Assembly: GCA_012269805.1 (NCBI GenBank)
Contig: JAAXJP010000315.1
Location: 1 to 5,402 of the forward strand
Origin: Rubrivirga sp.
Lineage (GTDB): Bacteria; Bacteroidota; Rhodothermia; Rhodothermales; Rubricoccaceae
DNA: 5,402 nt
Direction of reading: 5' to 3'
Positions within the stretch are counted from its first letter, which is position 1, and each line of letters starts with the position of its first letter. The notes under the pieces were generated by a model. That model saw nothing but the letters and a program-made list of their open reading frames with translations, searched no databases and was not told where the DNA came from. Of the stretch, positions 1 to 4,974 are shown piece by piece. The translations under genes and the position numbers were made by a program.

Positions 1-96
1 CTGGCCGAGCGCGTCGCCGAGGTCGTCGGCGGCCGCGAGATCGATGTACTGGCCGAAGTACGGGTCGTGTTCGCCCGGCTCGGACCGTCCCGTCAC
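1..96 (-). CDS. DinB-family protein, N-terminal fragment (runs off the left edge)
   Basis: Only the first 32 codons are in the window. The peptide begins VTGRSEPGEHDPYFGQYIDL. The pattern of an Arg, a 'PEPGE' turn, a 'PYFxxYI' stretch and then an acidic Leu-rich helix is the typical opening of small DinB-superfamily proteins: four-helix-bundle, putative metal-binding proteins of mostly unknown function, some of which are thiol S-transferases. The metal-ligand histidines lie beyond the window. The start is taken as GTG at 94-96; there is no in-frame ATG among these codons. This GTG overlaps the TGA of the upstream acyl-CoA dehydrogenase gene as GTGA, so the two are very likely co-transcribed and translationally coupled. 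The family call rests on recalled N-terminal similarity and so is moderate in confidence. Confidence 0.72.
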   Translation of the reverse strand, partial: MTGRSEPGEHDPYFGQYIDLAAADDLGDALGQ

Positions 97-1652
97 GACC
101 CGACGCGGACACGGGCGAGCCACTCGGGCGCCCCGGCATCCTCCACGACGCCGGTCAGGCTGCCATGGCGGTACGTCTCGAGGATCGAGCGGACCTCCGC
201 CCGGGTTTCCTCGAGCATGTTCGAGACGAGCTCTGACGAGAACCCGCGCTCGCCCATCTCGATCGTCATCTCCATGGTCACGATCCGCGAGATGGCCTTG
301 CCGAGGTCGACGAGCTTCCGCTGCGGCATCGACCAGTCGACGTCGAACGAGAGCGTGTCGCCGAACGTGGCCGCGGCGCGGGCCGTGAGCGGCTCGTCCC
401 GGAGGTACGCCCCGAGGTTGGCCTCCTTGATCCGCCGCATGGCCTTGACGACCGACTCCGTGACCTGCTGGTACAGGATGTCGTTCGAGCCCTCGAAGAT
501 CTGGTACGGGCGGGAGTCGACGAGGGCGCGGCCGGCGCGGTGGTCCTCACGGTAGCCCTGGGCGCCCATCAGCTGGAGGAACGACTGGGCGGCCTCCTGC
601 ATCCAGTCGGTCACGACGGTCTTGAACGCGTTGGCCTTGAGCCCGTCGCCGAAGAGGTCGCGGTCGACGCCGGCGGTCCCGGCCGTCTCCATGCACATGG
701 CGGCCGTCCCCGTCACGAACGTCTGGAGGCGTGCGAGGCGGGCCTTGACCTGGTCGTAGTCGAGGAGCGGCTTGCCGCCGACGAACCGCTCGCGGGCGTG
801 GTCGAGCGCGTCGTCGAAGATCCGCCGGAGGTAGCCCATGCCCATGCCCGGCATCTGGAGCCGGCTCCGGTGGAGGATGTCGAGCATCATCTTGACGCCG
901 GTCGCGTGGGGCTCGAGGCGGGCCGCCTCGGGGACCTCGACGTCGACCCGATTCCGGCCGTACGGGATCATCTTGAGCCCGAGGTTCGGGTACAGCTCCT
1001 TGACCGTGACGTGCTGGCCGGGCCGGTTGGCGTCGGCGATGAAGAAGTCGACGTCGCGGCGGAGGCCCCCGGACGACGTCCGCGGGCGGGCCGTGAGGAG
1101 CCAGTAGTCGGCCCAGCCGGTGAGCCCGGCCCAGTGCTTCGTCCCGTGGATCTCGTAGGTGCCCCGCTCGGTCTGCCGCCAGCCGGTCTCCATCGAGAGG
1201 GCCTCCGAGCCGTAGTCGGGCTCGGTGATCATGAGGCCGGCGAACTTCCGGTCGCGGACGAACGAGGTGAGGACGTCTTCCTTGGCCTCGTCCGTCGCGT
1301 ACTTCGCGACGGGCTGGAGGAACAGGCCGCCGTTGATCCCGACGATAAGGCTCAGCGGGAGCGAGTGGTAGCTCGTCTCCTCGAGGACCGTCAGGCTGTG
1401 CCCGATCGTGCCGCCGCGCCCGCCGTAGGCCTCGGGCACATACACGGAGAGCGGGTCGACATCGCGGAACCGCTGGATGACGAACGGGGCGACGCCGCGC
1501 TCCGTCCCGCCCGAGTCGAGGTCGTGCCGCGTCCCGAACAGGTGCGCGAGCTTGTCGCGGTACGCCTCGACAAAGTCCGAGAACGACTCCCGCGCGCGCT
1601 GGACGGTGTCGGCCGGCGGCATGGGCAAGGTGGGCATGGGGAGGGCACTCAT
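93..1652 (-). CDS. Acyl-CoA dehydrogenase family protein, long form (519 aa)
   Basis: Predicted FAD-dependent enzyme that oxidises an acyl-CoA to the trans-2-enoyl-CoA, passing electrons to ETF. The acyl-CoA dehydrogenase (ACAD) order is visible: a helical N-terminal domain with YVPEAYGGRGG (71-81), then a middle beta domain with LMITEPDYGSEALSM (140-154), a divergent form of the usual TEPxxGSD signature, and KHWAGLTGWADYWLLTAR (172-189). The C-terminal helical domain has QLMGAQGYREDHRAGRALVD (360-379) followed by YQIFEGSNDIL (383-393), where E387 aligns with the medium-chain-type catalytic Glu. About 125 residues follow, so it is longer than the usual 380-400 aa. Substrate length cannot be told. 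Start: ATG at 1652; in-frame ATGs at 1637 and 1622 (MSALPMPTLPMPP) are also possible. The reading frame stays open upstream to 2252, but that part is antisense to the transferase gene and looks like Arg/Ser-rich noise. First gene of a likely operon with the DinB-like gene. Confidence 0.92.
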   Translation of the reverse strand: MSALPMPTLPMPPADTVQRARESFSDFVEAYRDKLAHLFGTRHDLDSGGTERGVAPFVIQRFRDVDPLSVYVPEAYGGRGGTIGHSLTVLEETSYHSLPLSLIVGINGGLFLQPVAKYATDEAKEDVLTSFVRDRKFAGLMITEPDYGSEALSMETGWRQTERGTYEIHGTKHWAGLTGWADYWLLTARPRTSSGGLRRDVDFFIADANRPGQHVTVKELYPNLGLKMIPYGRNRVDVEVPEAARLEPHATGVKMMLDILHRSRLQMPGMGMGYLRRIFDDALDHARERFVGGKPLLDYDQVKARLARLQTFVTGTAAMCMETAGTAGVDRDLFGDGLKANAFKTVVTDWMQEAAQSFLQLMGAQGYREDHRAGRALVDSRPYQIFEGSNDILYQQVTESVVKAMRRIKEANLGAYLRDEPLTARAAATFGDTLSFDVDWSMPQRKLVDLGKAISRIVTMEMTIEMGERGFSSELVSNMLEETRAEVRSILETYRHGSLTGVVEDAGAPEWLARVRVGS

Positions 1653-1687
1653 AGAGCCGGGGATCGAAGACCGAGACTGAAGGACTC

Positions 1688-1695
1688 TAAACTTA
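1688..1695 (-). promoter_or_regulatory. Candidate -7 promoter element for the acyl-CoA dehydrogenase gene
   Basis: On the minus strand this reads TAAGTTTA, one base off the Bacteroidota -7 consensus TAnnTTTG. It is a rare AT-rich spot in a very GC-rich window. It lies about 36-43 nt upstream of the ATG at 1652, which would leave a leader of roughly 30 nt. I see no clear TTTG element at the -33 distance. The same CGTAAGTT core recurs at nearly the same distance before the NUDIX gene, which raises its credibility. No transcription data support it. Confidence 0.35.
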
Positions 1696-1701
1696 CGACG
1701 T

Positions 1702-1724
1702 GCACCGGGGGGTCCCCGATGTGC
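1702..1724. promoter_or_regulatory. Imperfect inverted repeat in the divergent intergenic region
   Basis: Arms GCAC-CGGGG (1702-1710) and CCCCG-AT-GTGC (1714-1724) pair as a 5-bp inner and 4-bp outer stem around a GGT centre, with an unpaired AT on one side. It sits just upstream of the candidate -7 element of the dehydrogenase gene, where a regulator could overlap the polymerase footprint, and 47-69 nt before the transferase ATG. It could be an operator or chance GC symmetry. Confidence 0.3.
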
Positions 1725-1730
1725 GAGTCC

Positions 1731-1743
1731 GTCTGTCACAGAC
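1731..1743. promoter_or_regulatory. Perfect 13-bp palindrome, possible operator
   Basis: GTCTGT-C-ACAGAC is a perfect 6-bp inverted repeat around a single central base. Odd-centred short palindromes of this kind are common binding sites for dimeric repressors. It lies 28-40 nt upstream of the transferase ATG, in the -10/-35 zone expected for that gene, and about 80 nt upstream of the dehydrogenase start on the other strand. No regulator gene is present in the window, so any link is inference. Confidence 0.35.
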
Positions 1744-1770
1744 CCACCGCTCTGCCGCCTGCCGACCCCT

Positions 1771-2442
1771 ATGACGGACCTCGACCCGCGCGAATGGGGA
1801 TTCCCCGTAGGCCTCGACGCGCGCCTCGTGCAGGCCGCGGACGCACCGCCGCCCGCCCTCTCCGCCGGCGAGCACGCGCGCCTGGGGACGTTCGGCCACC
1901 CCGACCGTCGGCGACAGTTCGCCCTCGGCCGGACGGGCGCCCGGACGCTCGCCGCCGCCCGCCTCGGCGTCGCGCCCGAGGCGGTGCCGCTCGCTGTCGG
2001 CGCCGACGGCGCGCCGGAACTGCCCGGCTTCCACGTCTCGATCGCCCACACGGCCCGCGCCGACCGCGCCGCCGCGCTGGCGGCCGTCGCGACCGGCCCG
2101 GTCGGGGTCGACCTCGAACGGGTCGCGCCGCGGCGGCCCGACCTCTGGCAGCGCATCCTGAACCCGGAGGAGCACGCGCTCCTCGACCGCCTCGGCGGCC
2201 CGACCGACGATGCGCAGACGCTTCTGTGGACGCTTAAGGAGGCCGTCCTCAAGGGCCAGCGGACCGGCTTCCGCGCGGGCGGCCGGTCCGTCCGGCTGGA
2301 CCTCGACGCCGCCGGGGTGCCCCCCGACCGGGCCCACGCCCGCGCCGAGGCCGACGGGTCCGGGGCGTGGACCGTCGCGTTCGGGCGGGATGGCGACCTG
2401 TGGCTCGCCGTCGCCTGGCCCTACGAGAAGCAGACGCGGTAG
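1771..2442 (+). CDS. Sfp-type 4'-phosphopantetheinyl transferase (223 aa)
   Basis: Predicted cytoplasmic enzyme that moves the 4'-phosphopantetheine arm of CoA onto a conserved Ser of acyl- or peptidyl-carrier proteins, turning them into the active holo form. The length is right for the Sfp/AcpT type. Motifs: RQFALGR (48-54), the CoA-side region; GADGAPELPG (77-86), matching the G-x-P-x-L motif; HVSIAHT (88-94) with H93; VGVDLE (111-116) with the Mg-binding pair D114 and E116; NPEEHALL (131-138); and WTLKEAVLK (153-161), the family's W-x-x-KE-x-x-x-K motif with K156, E157 and K161. All expected catalytic residues are present. The ATG at 1771 is the only sensible start and has no Shine-Dalgarno sequence. 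It is transcribed away from the dehydrogenase gene and converges on the protease gene with a 22-bp overlap. No carrier-protein, polyketide or peptide synthetase gene is in view, so its target may be the fatty-acid carrier protein or a distant pathway. Confidence 0.93.
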   Translation: MTDLDPREWGFPVGLDARLVQAADAPPPALSAGEHARLGTFGHPDRRRQFALGRTGARTLAAARLGVAPEAVPLAVGADGAPELPGFHVSIAHTARADRAAALAAVATGPVGVDLERVAPRRPDLWQRILNPEEHALLDRLGGPTDDAQTLLWTLKEAVLKGQRTGFRAGGRSVRLDLDAAGVPPDRAHARAEADGSGAWTVAFGRDGDLWLAVAWPYEKQTR

Positions 2443-3212
2443 TCGCCCGACTGGTAGCCGCTCAGGAACGCGTCGACACGCTGGCGGCTGGAGCCGTGCG
2501 TGAACGACTCGGGCCGGACGGCCTGCCCGGCCCGCTGCTGGATCGCGTCGTCGCCGACGGCGGCGGCGGCGGAGATCCCCGACTCGATGTCAGCGTCGTT
2601 GAGGACGAGGCGGCCGTCCTCGCCGCGAGCGTGGTACGCCCAGACACCGGCGAGGCAGTCGGCCTGGAGCTCGGTCCGGACCGACATCGCGTTCGAGCGC
2701 GACCGGGAGAGGAGCCCCTCGAGGTTCTGGACGTGGTGGGCCACCTCGTGAGCGATCACGTAGGCGACGGCGAACTCGCCCTGGGCGCCCATCCGCTGGA
2801 GCTGGTTGAAGAACGAGAGGTCGAGGTAGACCGACATGTCGTTCGGGCAGTAGAACGGGCCCATCTGCGCCTGCCCCGTCCCGCATCCGGTCTGCGTGAT
2901 CCCCGAGTACAGGACGACGTTCGGCTCGCGGTACGTCTCGCCGGACTCGCGGTAGAGCTCGCCCCAGACGTCCTCGGTCTCGACGAGGATGGCGTCGATG
3001 AACCGGCCGGCCTCGTCGTCGGGCTCGACGGCCTGCTCGTTCTGGGGCGGCGCCGCGGCCCCGCCCCCGCCGAGCAGCGGCCGGAGGTCGAGCCCGAAAA
3101 AGGCGCCGACGAGGAGCAAGATCAGGCCGCCGATGCCGAGGCCGATCTTGCCACCCCCGCCGCCGCGGCGGTCGATGAGGTTTCCTGACGAGCGGCCGGG
3201 GCGGATGAGCAT
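2421..3212 (-). CDS. YpfJ-type neutral zinc metallopeptidase, membrane-anchored (263 aa)
   Basis: Predicted zinc protease of the YpfJ / 'putative neutral zinc metallopeptidase' family; the physiological substrate is unknown. Order: a short cytoplasmic N-terminus with an Asn-Leu-Ile-Asp-Arg-Arg stretch (11-16) and a poly-Gly run (17-21), one membrane segment (about 24-42, GLGIGGLILLLVGAFFGLD), then a low-complexity linker (48-66). The extracytoplasmic domain has TGCGTGQAQMGPFYCPND (108-125), with two Cys (C110, C122) well placed for a disulfide, DLSFF (131-135), the zinc motif HEVAHH (155-160; ligands H155 and H159, catalytic E156), ELQADC (181-186), probably with the third ligand E181, and the family signature FTHGSSRQRVDAF (237-249). 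Start: ATG at 3212, chosen because MLIRPGRSSGNLIDRRG matches the family N-terminus; 27 in-frame codons upstream are unlike the family. It lies 46 nt downstream of the RNA methyltransferase gene on the same strand, so is likely co-transcribed. Its stop lies inside the transferase gene. Confidence 0.9.
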   Translation of the reverse strand: MLIRPGRSSGNLIDRRGGGGGKIGLGIGGLILLLVGAFFGLDLRPLLGGGGAAAPPQNEQAVEPDDEAGRFIDAILVETEDVWGELYRESGETYREPNVVLYSGITQTGCGTGQAQMGPFYCPNDMSVYLDLSFFNQLQRMGAQGEFAVAYVIAHEVAHHVQNLEGLLSRSRSNAMSVRTELQADCLAGVWAYHARGEDGRLVLNDADIESGISAAAAVGDDAIQQRAGQAVRPESFTHGSSRQRVDAFLSGYQSGDYRVCFS

Positions 3213-3258
3213 GGCGGGAGAGGGGGGAGGGCCAGGGCCCGGCCAACGCGATGGCGCT

Positions 3259-3744
3259 TCAGCCGGATCCAACGGCCTCCCGGACGCGCGCAACCAGCCC
3301 GTACGCCGCGACGCCGAACGCGACCGACACGTTCAGCGACGCCTTCGTGCCGTACTGAGGGATCCCGACCACGAGGTCGGCCGCCGCCAGCACGTCGGGC
3401 GGGACGCCGTGGACCTCATTCCCGAGGACGAGCGCGAGCGGGAACGCCCCGTCCGGCACGTCGCCGAGGCCGACCGCCTCGGGCACGCGCTCGAGGGCCG
3501 CCACGGTGTACCCTTCCGCCTGGAGCTCCCGCAGGGCGTCGTGGACGTCGGCGACGTGCCGCCACGGGACGACGTCCTCCGCGCCGAGCGCGGTCTTGGC
3601 CACGCCCCGGTGGTCGGGCGTCGCCGTGAACCCGGTGAGGACGACGCCCGCGAGGCCGGCCGAGTCGGCCGTGCGGAAGATGGAGCCGACGTTGTGGGCG
3701 GAGCGGAGGTCGTGGGCGACGACGACGATCGGATGAGGGGGCAC
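3259..3744 (-). CDS. SpoU/TrmH-family RNA 2'-O-methyltransferase, single-domain (161 aa)
   Basis: Predicted SAM-dependent enzyme that methylates a ribose 2'-OH in tRNA or rRNA, using the trefoil-knot (SPOUT) fold and acting as a dimer. All three SpoU motifs are present. Motif 1 is SAHNVGSIFRTADSAG (15-30), with N18 and the catalytic-type R24. Motif 2 is LVLGNEVHGV (105-114), with E110. Motif 3 is IPQYGTKASLNVSVAFGVA (128-146), with S136 and N138. GVAKTALGAEDVVPW (47-61) is typical of a bacterial subfamily of these enzymes. The compact 161-aa size, with no N-terminal substrate-binding domain, is like TrmL (tRNA position 34), but the target nucleotide cannot be read from sequence. The start is GTG at 3744; no in-frame ATG exists near it, and the open frame further upstream runs antisense to the lipoprotein gene. 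It is divergent from the lipoprotein gene and leads the likely two-gene unit with the metalloprotease. Confidence 0.9.
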   Translation of the reverse strand: MPPHPIVVVAHDLRSAHNVGSIFRTADSAGLAGVVLTGFTATPDHRGVAKTALGAEDVVPWRHVADVHDALRELQAEGYTVAALERVPEAVGLGDVPDGAFPLALVLGNEVHGVPPDVLAAADLVVGIPQYGTKASLNVSVAFGVAAYGLVARVREAVGSG

Positions 3745-3756
3745 GTGACGCGGGAG

Positions 3757-3795
3757 CGAGTCGGGGCGGCTGACGGGCGCGGGACCCGAGTCGGG
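3757..3795. repeat. 9-bp direct repeat, 30-bp period, in a divergent promoter region
   Basis: CGAGTCGGG occurs at 3757-3765 and again at 3787-3795. The copies are exactly 30 bp apart, close to three helical turns, so two proteins bound there would face the same side of DNA. Both copies lie in the 87-bp gap between the methyltransferase start (3744) and the lipoprotein start (3832). In GC-rich DNA such a repeat can arise by chance, so a regulatory role is only a suggestion. Confidence 0.3.
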
Positions 3796-3831
3796 CTCGC
3801 GCGTACACGCAATCTCGTCACCCTTCCCGCC

Positions 3832-4422
3832 ATGACCCGTCCCGCTCCGCTCGCCGTCGCCGTCCTCGGCGTCCTCCTCGCGATCCCCGGCTGCACCACC
3901 CTCCAGCAGCTCGCCGCCCTTCAGGAGGTCGACTTCGAGCTCGACCGGCTCTCGAACGGGCTCGTTGCGGGCGTCGACCTCGACCGGCTCCGGAACGGCG
4001 GGTCGCTCGGCGCGGCCGACCTCGCCCGCCTCGGCGCGGCGGCGACGCGGGGCGAGGTGCCGCTGCGCTTCACGCTGCACGTCGGCGCCGAGAACCCGTC
4101 CGACAACCCCGTCGCGGCCCAACTCGTCTCGCTCGACTGGACGCTCTTCCTCGATGGCACGGAGACCATCTCCGGGGTTTACAACGACGACCGCCAGATC
4201 CCGCCTGGCCAGGCCGTCGACCTCCCGATCCAGATGGAGCTCGATCTCGTCCAGTTTTTCGGGCGCAACGTGGGCGACCTCGCGCAGCTCGTCGGGAACG
4301 TCGCCGGGGTGAGCAGCCAGCGGCAGACGATCCGGCTCGAGGCGCGGCCGTCGATCAACACGCAGTTCGGGCCGATCCGCTACCCGGGCACGATCTCGAT
4401 CGAGTTCCCGGTCGGCGGTTAG
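3832..4422 (+). CDS. LEA type 2 (WHy-like) family lipoprotein (196 aa)
   Basis: Predicted secreted lipoprotein of the LEA14/WHy type, a single beta-sandwich family of unclear function in bacteria, often linked to envelope stability or desiccation. The signal peptide has an Arg at 3, a hydrophobic core (6-18) and a lipobox I-P-G-C with the lipidated Cys at C21. Mature part: an N-terminal stretch with the near-repeat LDRLSNG (37-43) and LDRLRNG (50-56), then ADLARLG (62-68). The WHy-like core is VPLRFTLHVGAENPSDNPVA (76-95), LDWTLFLDGTETISGVY (101-117) and IPPGQAVDLPIQMELDL (123-139). A closing strand pair PSINTQFGPIRYPGTISI (173-190) follows. The pattern 'N-P ... W-x-L-F-x-D-G ... I-P-P-G' is what identifies it. 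The ATG at 3832 fits the signal peptide and has no Shine-Dalgarno sequence. The stop TAG overlaps the NUDIX stop by 4 bp. Sorting to the inner or outer membrane cannot be told. Confidence 0.8.
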   Translation: MTRPAPLAVAVLGVLLAIPGCTTLQQLAALQEVDFELDRLSNGLVAGVDLDRLRNGGSLGAADLARLGAAATRGEVPLRFTLHVGAENPSDNPVAAQLVSLDWTLFLDGTETISGVYNDDRQIPPGQAVDLPIQMELDLVQFFGRNVGDLAQLVGNVAGVSSQRQTIRLEARPSINTQFGPIRYPGTISIEFPVGG

Positions 4423-4817
4423 TCCGGCGCCCCTGGGATCCGGGCCGCCGCGGCGTCGAGGATCGGGCGGAGCCCGGCGACCTCGGCGTGGACGGCGGCC
4501 TCGCGGGCCCGCACCCAGCGGCGCTCGCGGAGGCCGTCCTCCGGCCACGCGGCGTGCTCGACCTCGACGGCCAACAGGTACGCGTCGACGAGCCCGCCGT
4601 CGTGGTCGTAGCTACCGAACGGCCGTTTCTCGACGCGGCCCGACACGCCGCCCTCCTCGTACGCCTCCTGCGCGGCCGTTTTCCGCGGCCCCAGCTCGGT
4701 CTCGACGTCGCCCTTCGGCACGATCCAGCGGCCCTTCGCCCGGCTGGTGACGAGCAAAAGCTGCGGCCCGTCGGGGCCGAGTCGGTACGGGACCGCGGCG
4801 CACTGGCGACGGCTCAC
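4419..4817 (-). CDS. NUDIX hydrolase with an atypical Nudix box (132 aa)
   Basis: Predicted Mg-dependent hydrolase of a nucleoside diphosphate linked to another group. Fold landmarks: opening strand QCAAVPYR (5-12), then LLLVTSRAKGRWIVPKGDVE (20-39), leading into the Nudix box at 36-58. There G36, E51, E54, E55 and G57 match the canonical G-x5-E-x7-REUxEExGU spacing, so the metal-binding EAYEE helix is intact. Two positions differ: the first Glu is L42 and the Arg before the metal helix is Q50 (AAQEAYEEGGV). This 'PKGxxE...AAQEAYEEGGV' style is common in short NUDIX proteins related to diadenosine/diphosphoinositol polyphosphate hydrolases, so activity is still expected; the substrate is unknown. 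A C-terminal RERRWVRAREAA (97-108) fits the family. Start GTG at 4817; no nearby in-frame ATG. Transcribed alone, facing the lipoprotein gene. Confidence 0.88.
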   Translation of the reverse strand: MSRRQCAAVPYRLGPDGPQLLLVTSRAKGRWIVPKGDVETELGPRKTAAQEAYEEGGVSGRVEKRPFGSYDHDGGLVDAYLLAVEVEHAAWPEDGLRERRWVRAREAAVHAEVAGLRPILDAAAARIPGAPD

Positions 4818-4850
4818 GACGCGGTCGGTGGGGGGACGACGATCACGTCC

Positions 4851-4858
4851 CCAACTTA
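4851..4858 (-). promoter_or_regulatory. Candidate -7 promoter element for the NUDIX gene
   Basis: The minus strand reads TAAGTTGG, preceded by CG. It keeps the TA and the first two Ts of the Bacteroidota -7 consensus TAnnTTTG. It ends 34 nt before the GTG start at 4817, almost the same placement as TAAGTTTA before the dehydrogenase gene. There is no evident -33 TTTG. Weak on its own; the parallel with the other site is the main support. Confidence 0.3.
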
Positions 4859-4915
4859 CGTCCTCGGGCGCGGCAGTTCACGTTCGCTTCATCAGGCGTG
4901 AGCTCCCCTGACGAA

Positions 4916-4945
4916 GCGCCCCGCCAGCCGGGGCCAGCGGGGCGC
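4916..4945 (-). terminator. Distal hairpin of the tandem terminator after the DJ-1/PfpI gene
   Basis: Perfect 9-bp stem: GCGCCCCGC (4916-4924) pairs with GCGGGGCGC (4937-4945) around a 12-nt loop. On the minus strand it is followed by TTCGTC rather than a true T-run, so it is not a classic intrinsic terminator. Such U-poor hairpins are common in high-GC genomes. It lies 41-70 nt past the DJ-1/PfpI stop and about 60 nt upstream of the candidate NUDIX promoter element, so it would insulate the NUDIX gene from read-through. Confidence 0.5.
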
Positions 4946-4952
4946 GAGAGGG

Positions 4953-4974
4953 CCCGCCTCGGCGTCGAGGCGGG
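4953..4974 (-). terminator. Proximal hairpin of the tandem terminator after the DJ-1/PfpI gene
   Basis: Perfect 9-bp stem: CCCGCCTCG (4953-4961) pairs with CGAGGCGGG (4966-4974), with a 4-nt loop GCGT. It begins only 11 nt after the DJ-1/PfpI stop codon (4986), the usual place for a terminator or a 3'-end-stabilising hairpin. No T-run follows on either strand. The two hairpins together are bounded by copies of GACGAAG at 4910-4916 and 4978-4984. Confidence 0.5.

Noticed and set aside
540..2237. 565-residue plus-strand open frame opposite the dehydrogenase gene
   Set aside because: Its composition is that of an antisense shadow of a GC-rich gene (Val/Glu/Asp/Arg-rich) with no recognisable motif, and the dehydrogenase on the other strand has clear family signatures throughout.
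1653..2252. 200-residue N-terminal extension of the acyl-CoA dehydrogenase frame, suggesting a fusion protein
   Set aside because: It is antisense to the well-supported phosphopantetheinyl transferase gene, is Arg/Ser/Pro-rich with no fold pattern, and crosses the divergent promoter region. It is an open frame caused by high GC.
1693..2337. 214-residue minus-strand open frame opposite the transferase gene
   Set aside because: Gly/Arg/Ala-rich antisense shadow; the plus strand has all transferase motifs.
1771..2442. Phosphopantetheinyl transferase as a sign of a polyketide or non-ribosomal peptide cluster
   Set aside because: No synthase, carrier-protein, transporter or tailoring gene lies in the window; the neighbours are unrelated housekeeping genes.
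2441..2452. AGTCG-CC-CGACT inverted repeat at the convergent gene junction, a possible bidirectional terminator
   Set aside because: The stem is at most 5 bp with a loop too short to close, there is no T-run, and it lies inside the protease coding sequence.
2367..3188. 273-residue plus-strand open frame opposite the metalloprotease gene
   Set aside because: Antisense shadow with no motif; the minus strand carries HEVAHH and the family C-terminal signature.
3229..3240. Small palindrome GGGCC-AG-GGCCC between the methyltransferase and protease genes
   Set aside because: The 2-nt centre is too tight for a good hairpin, the stem is short and the local sequence is almost all G and C, so chance is likely; it is not called as a terminator.
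2989..3831. Long upstream extension of the lipoprotein frame on the plus strand
   Set aside because: It is antisense to the protease and methyltransferase genes and would bury a textbook lipoprotein signal peptide inside a protein; the ATG at 3832 is the right start.
3745..4548. Long upstream extension of the methyltransferase frame on the minus strand
   Set aside because: It is antisense to the lipoprotein gene and has charged low-complexity content; the SpoU domain is complete from the GTG at 3744.
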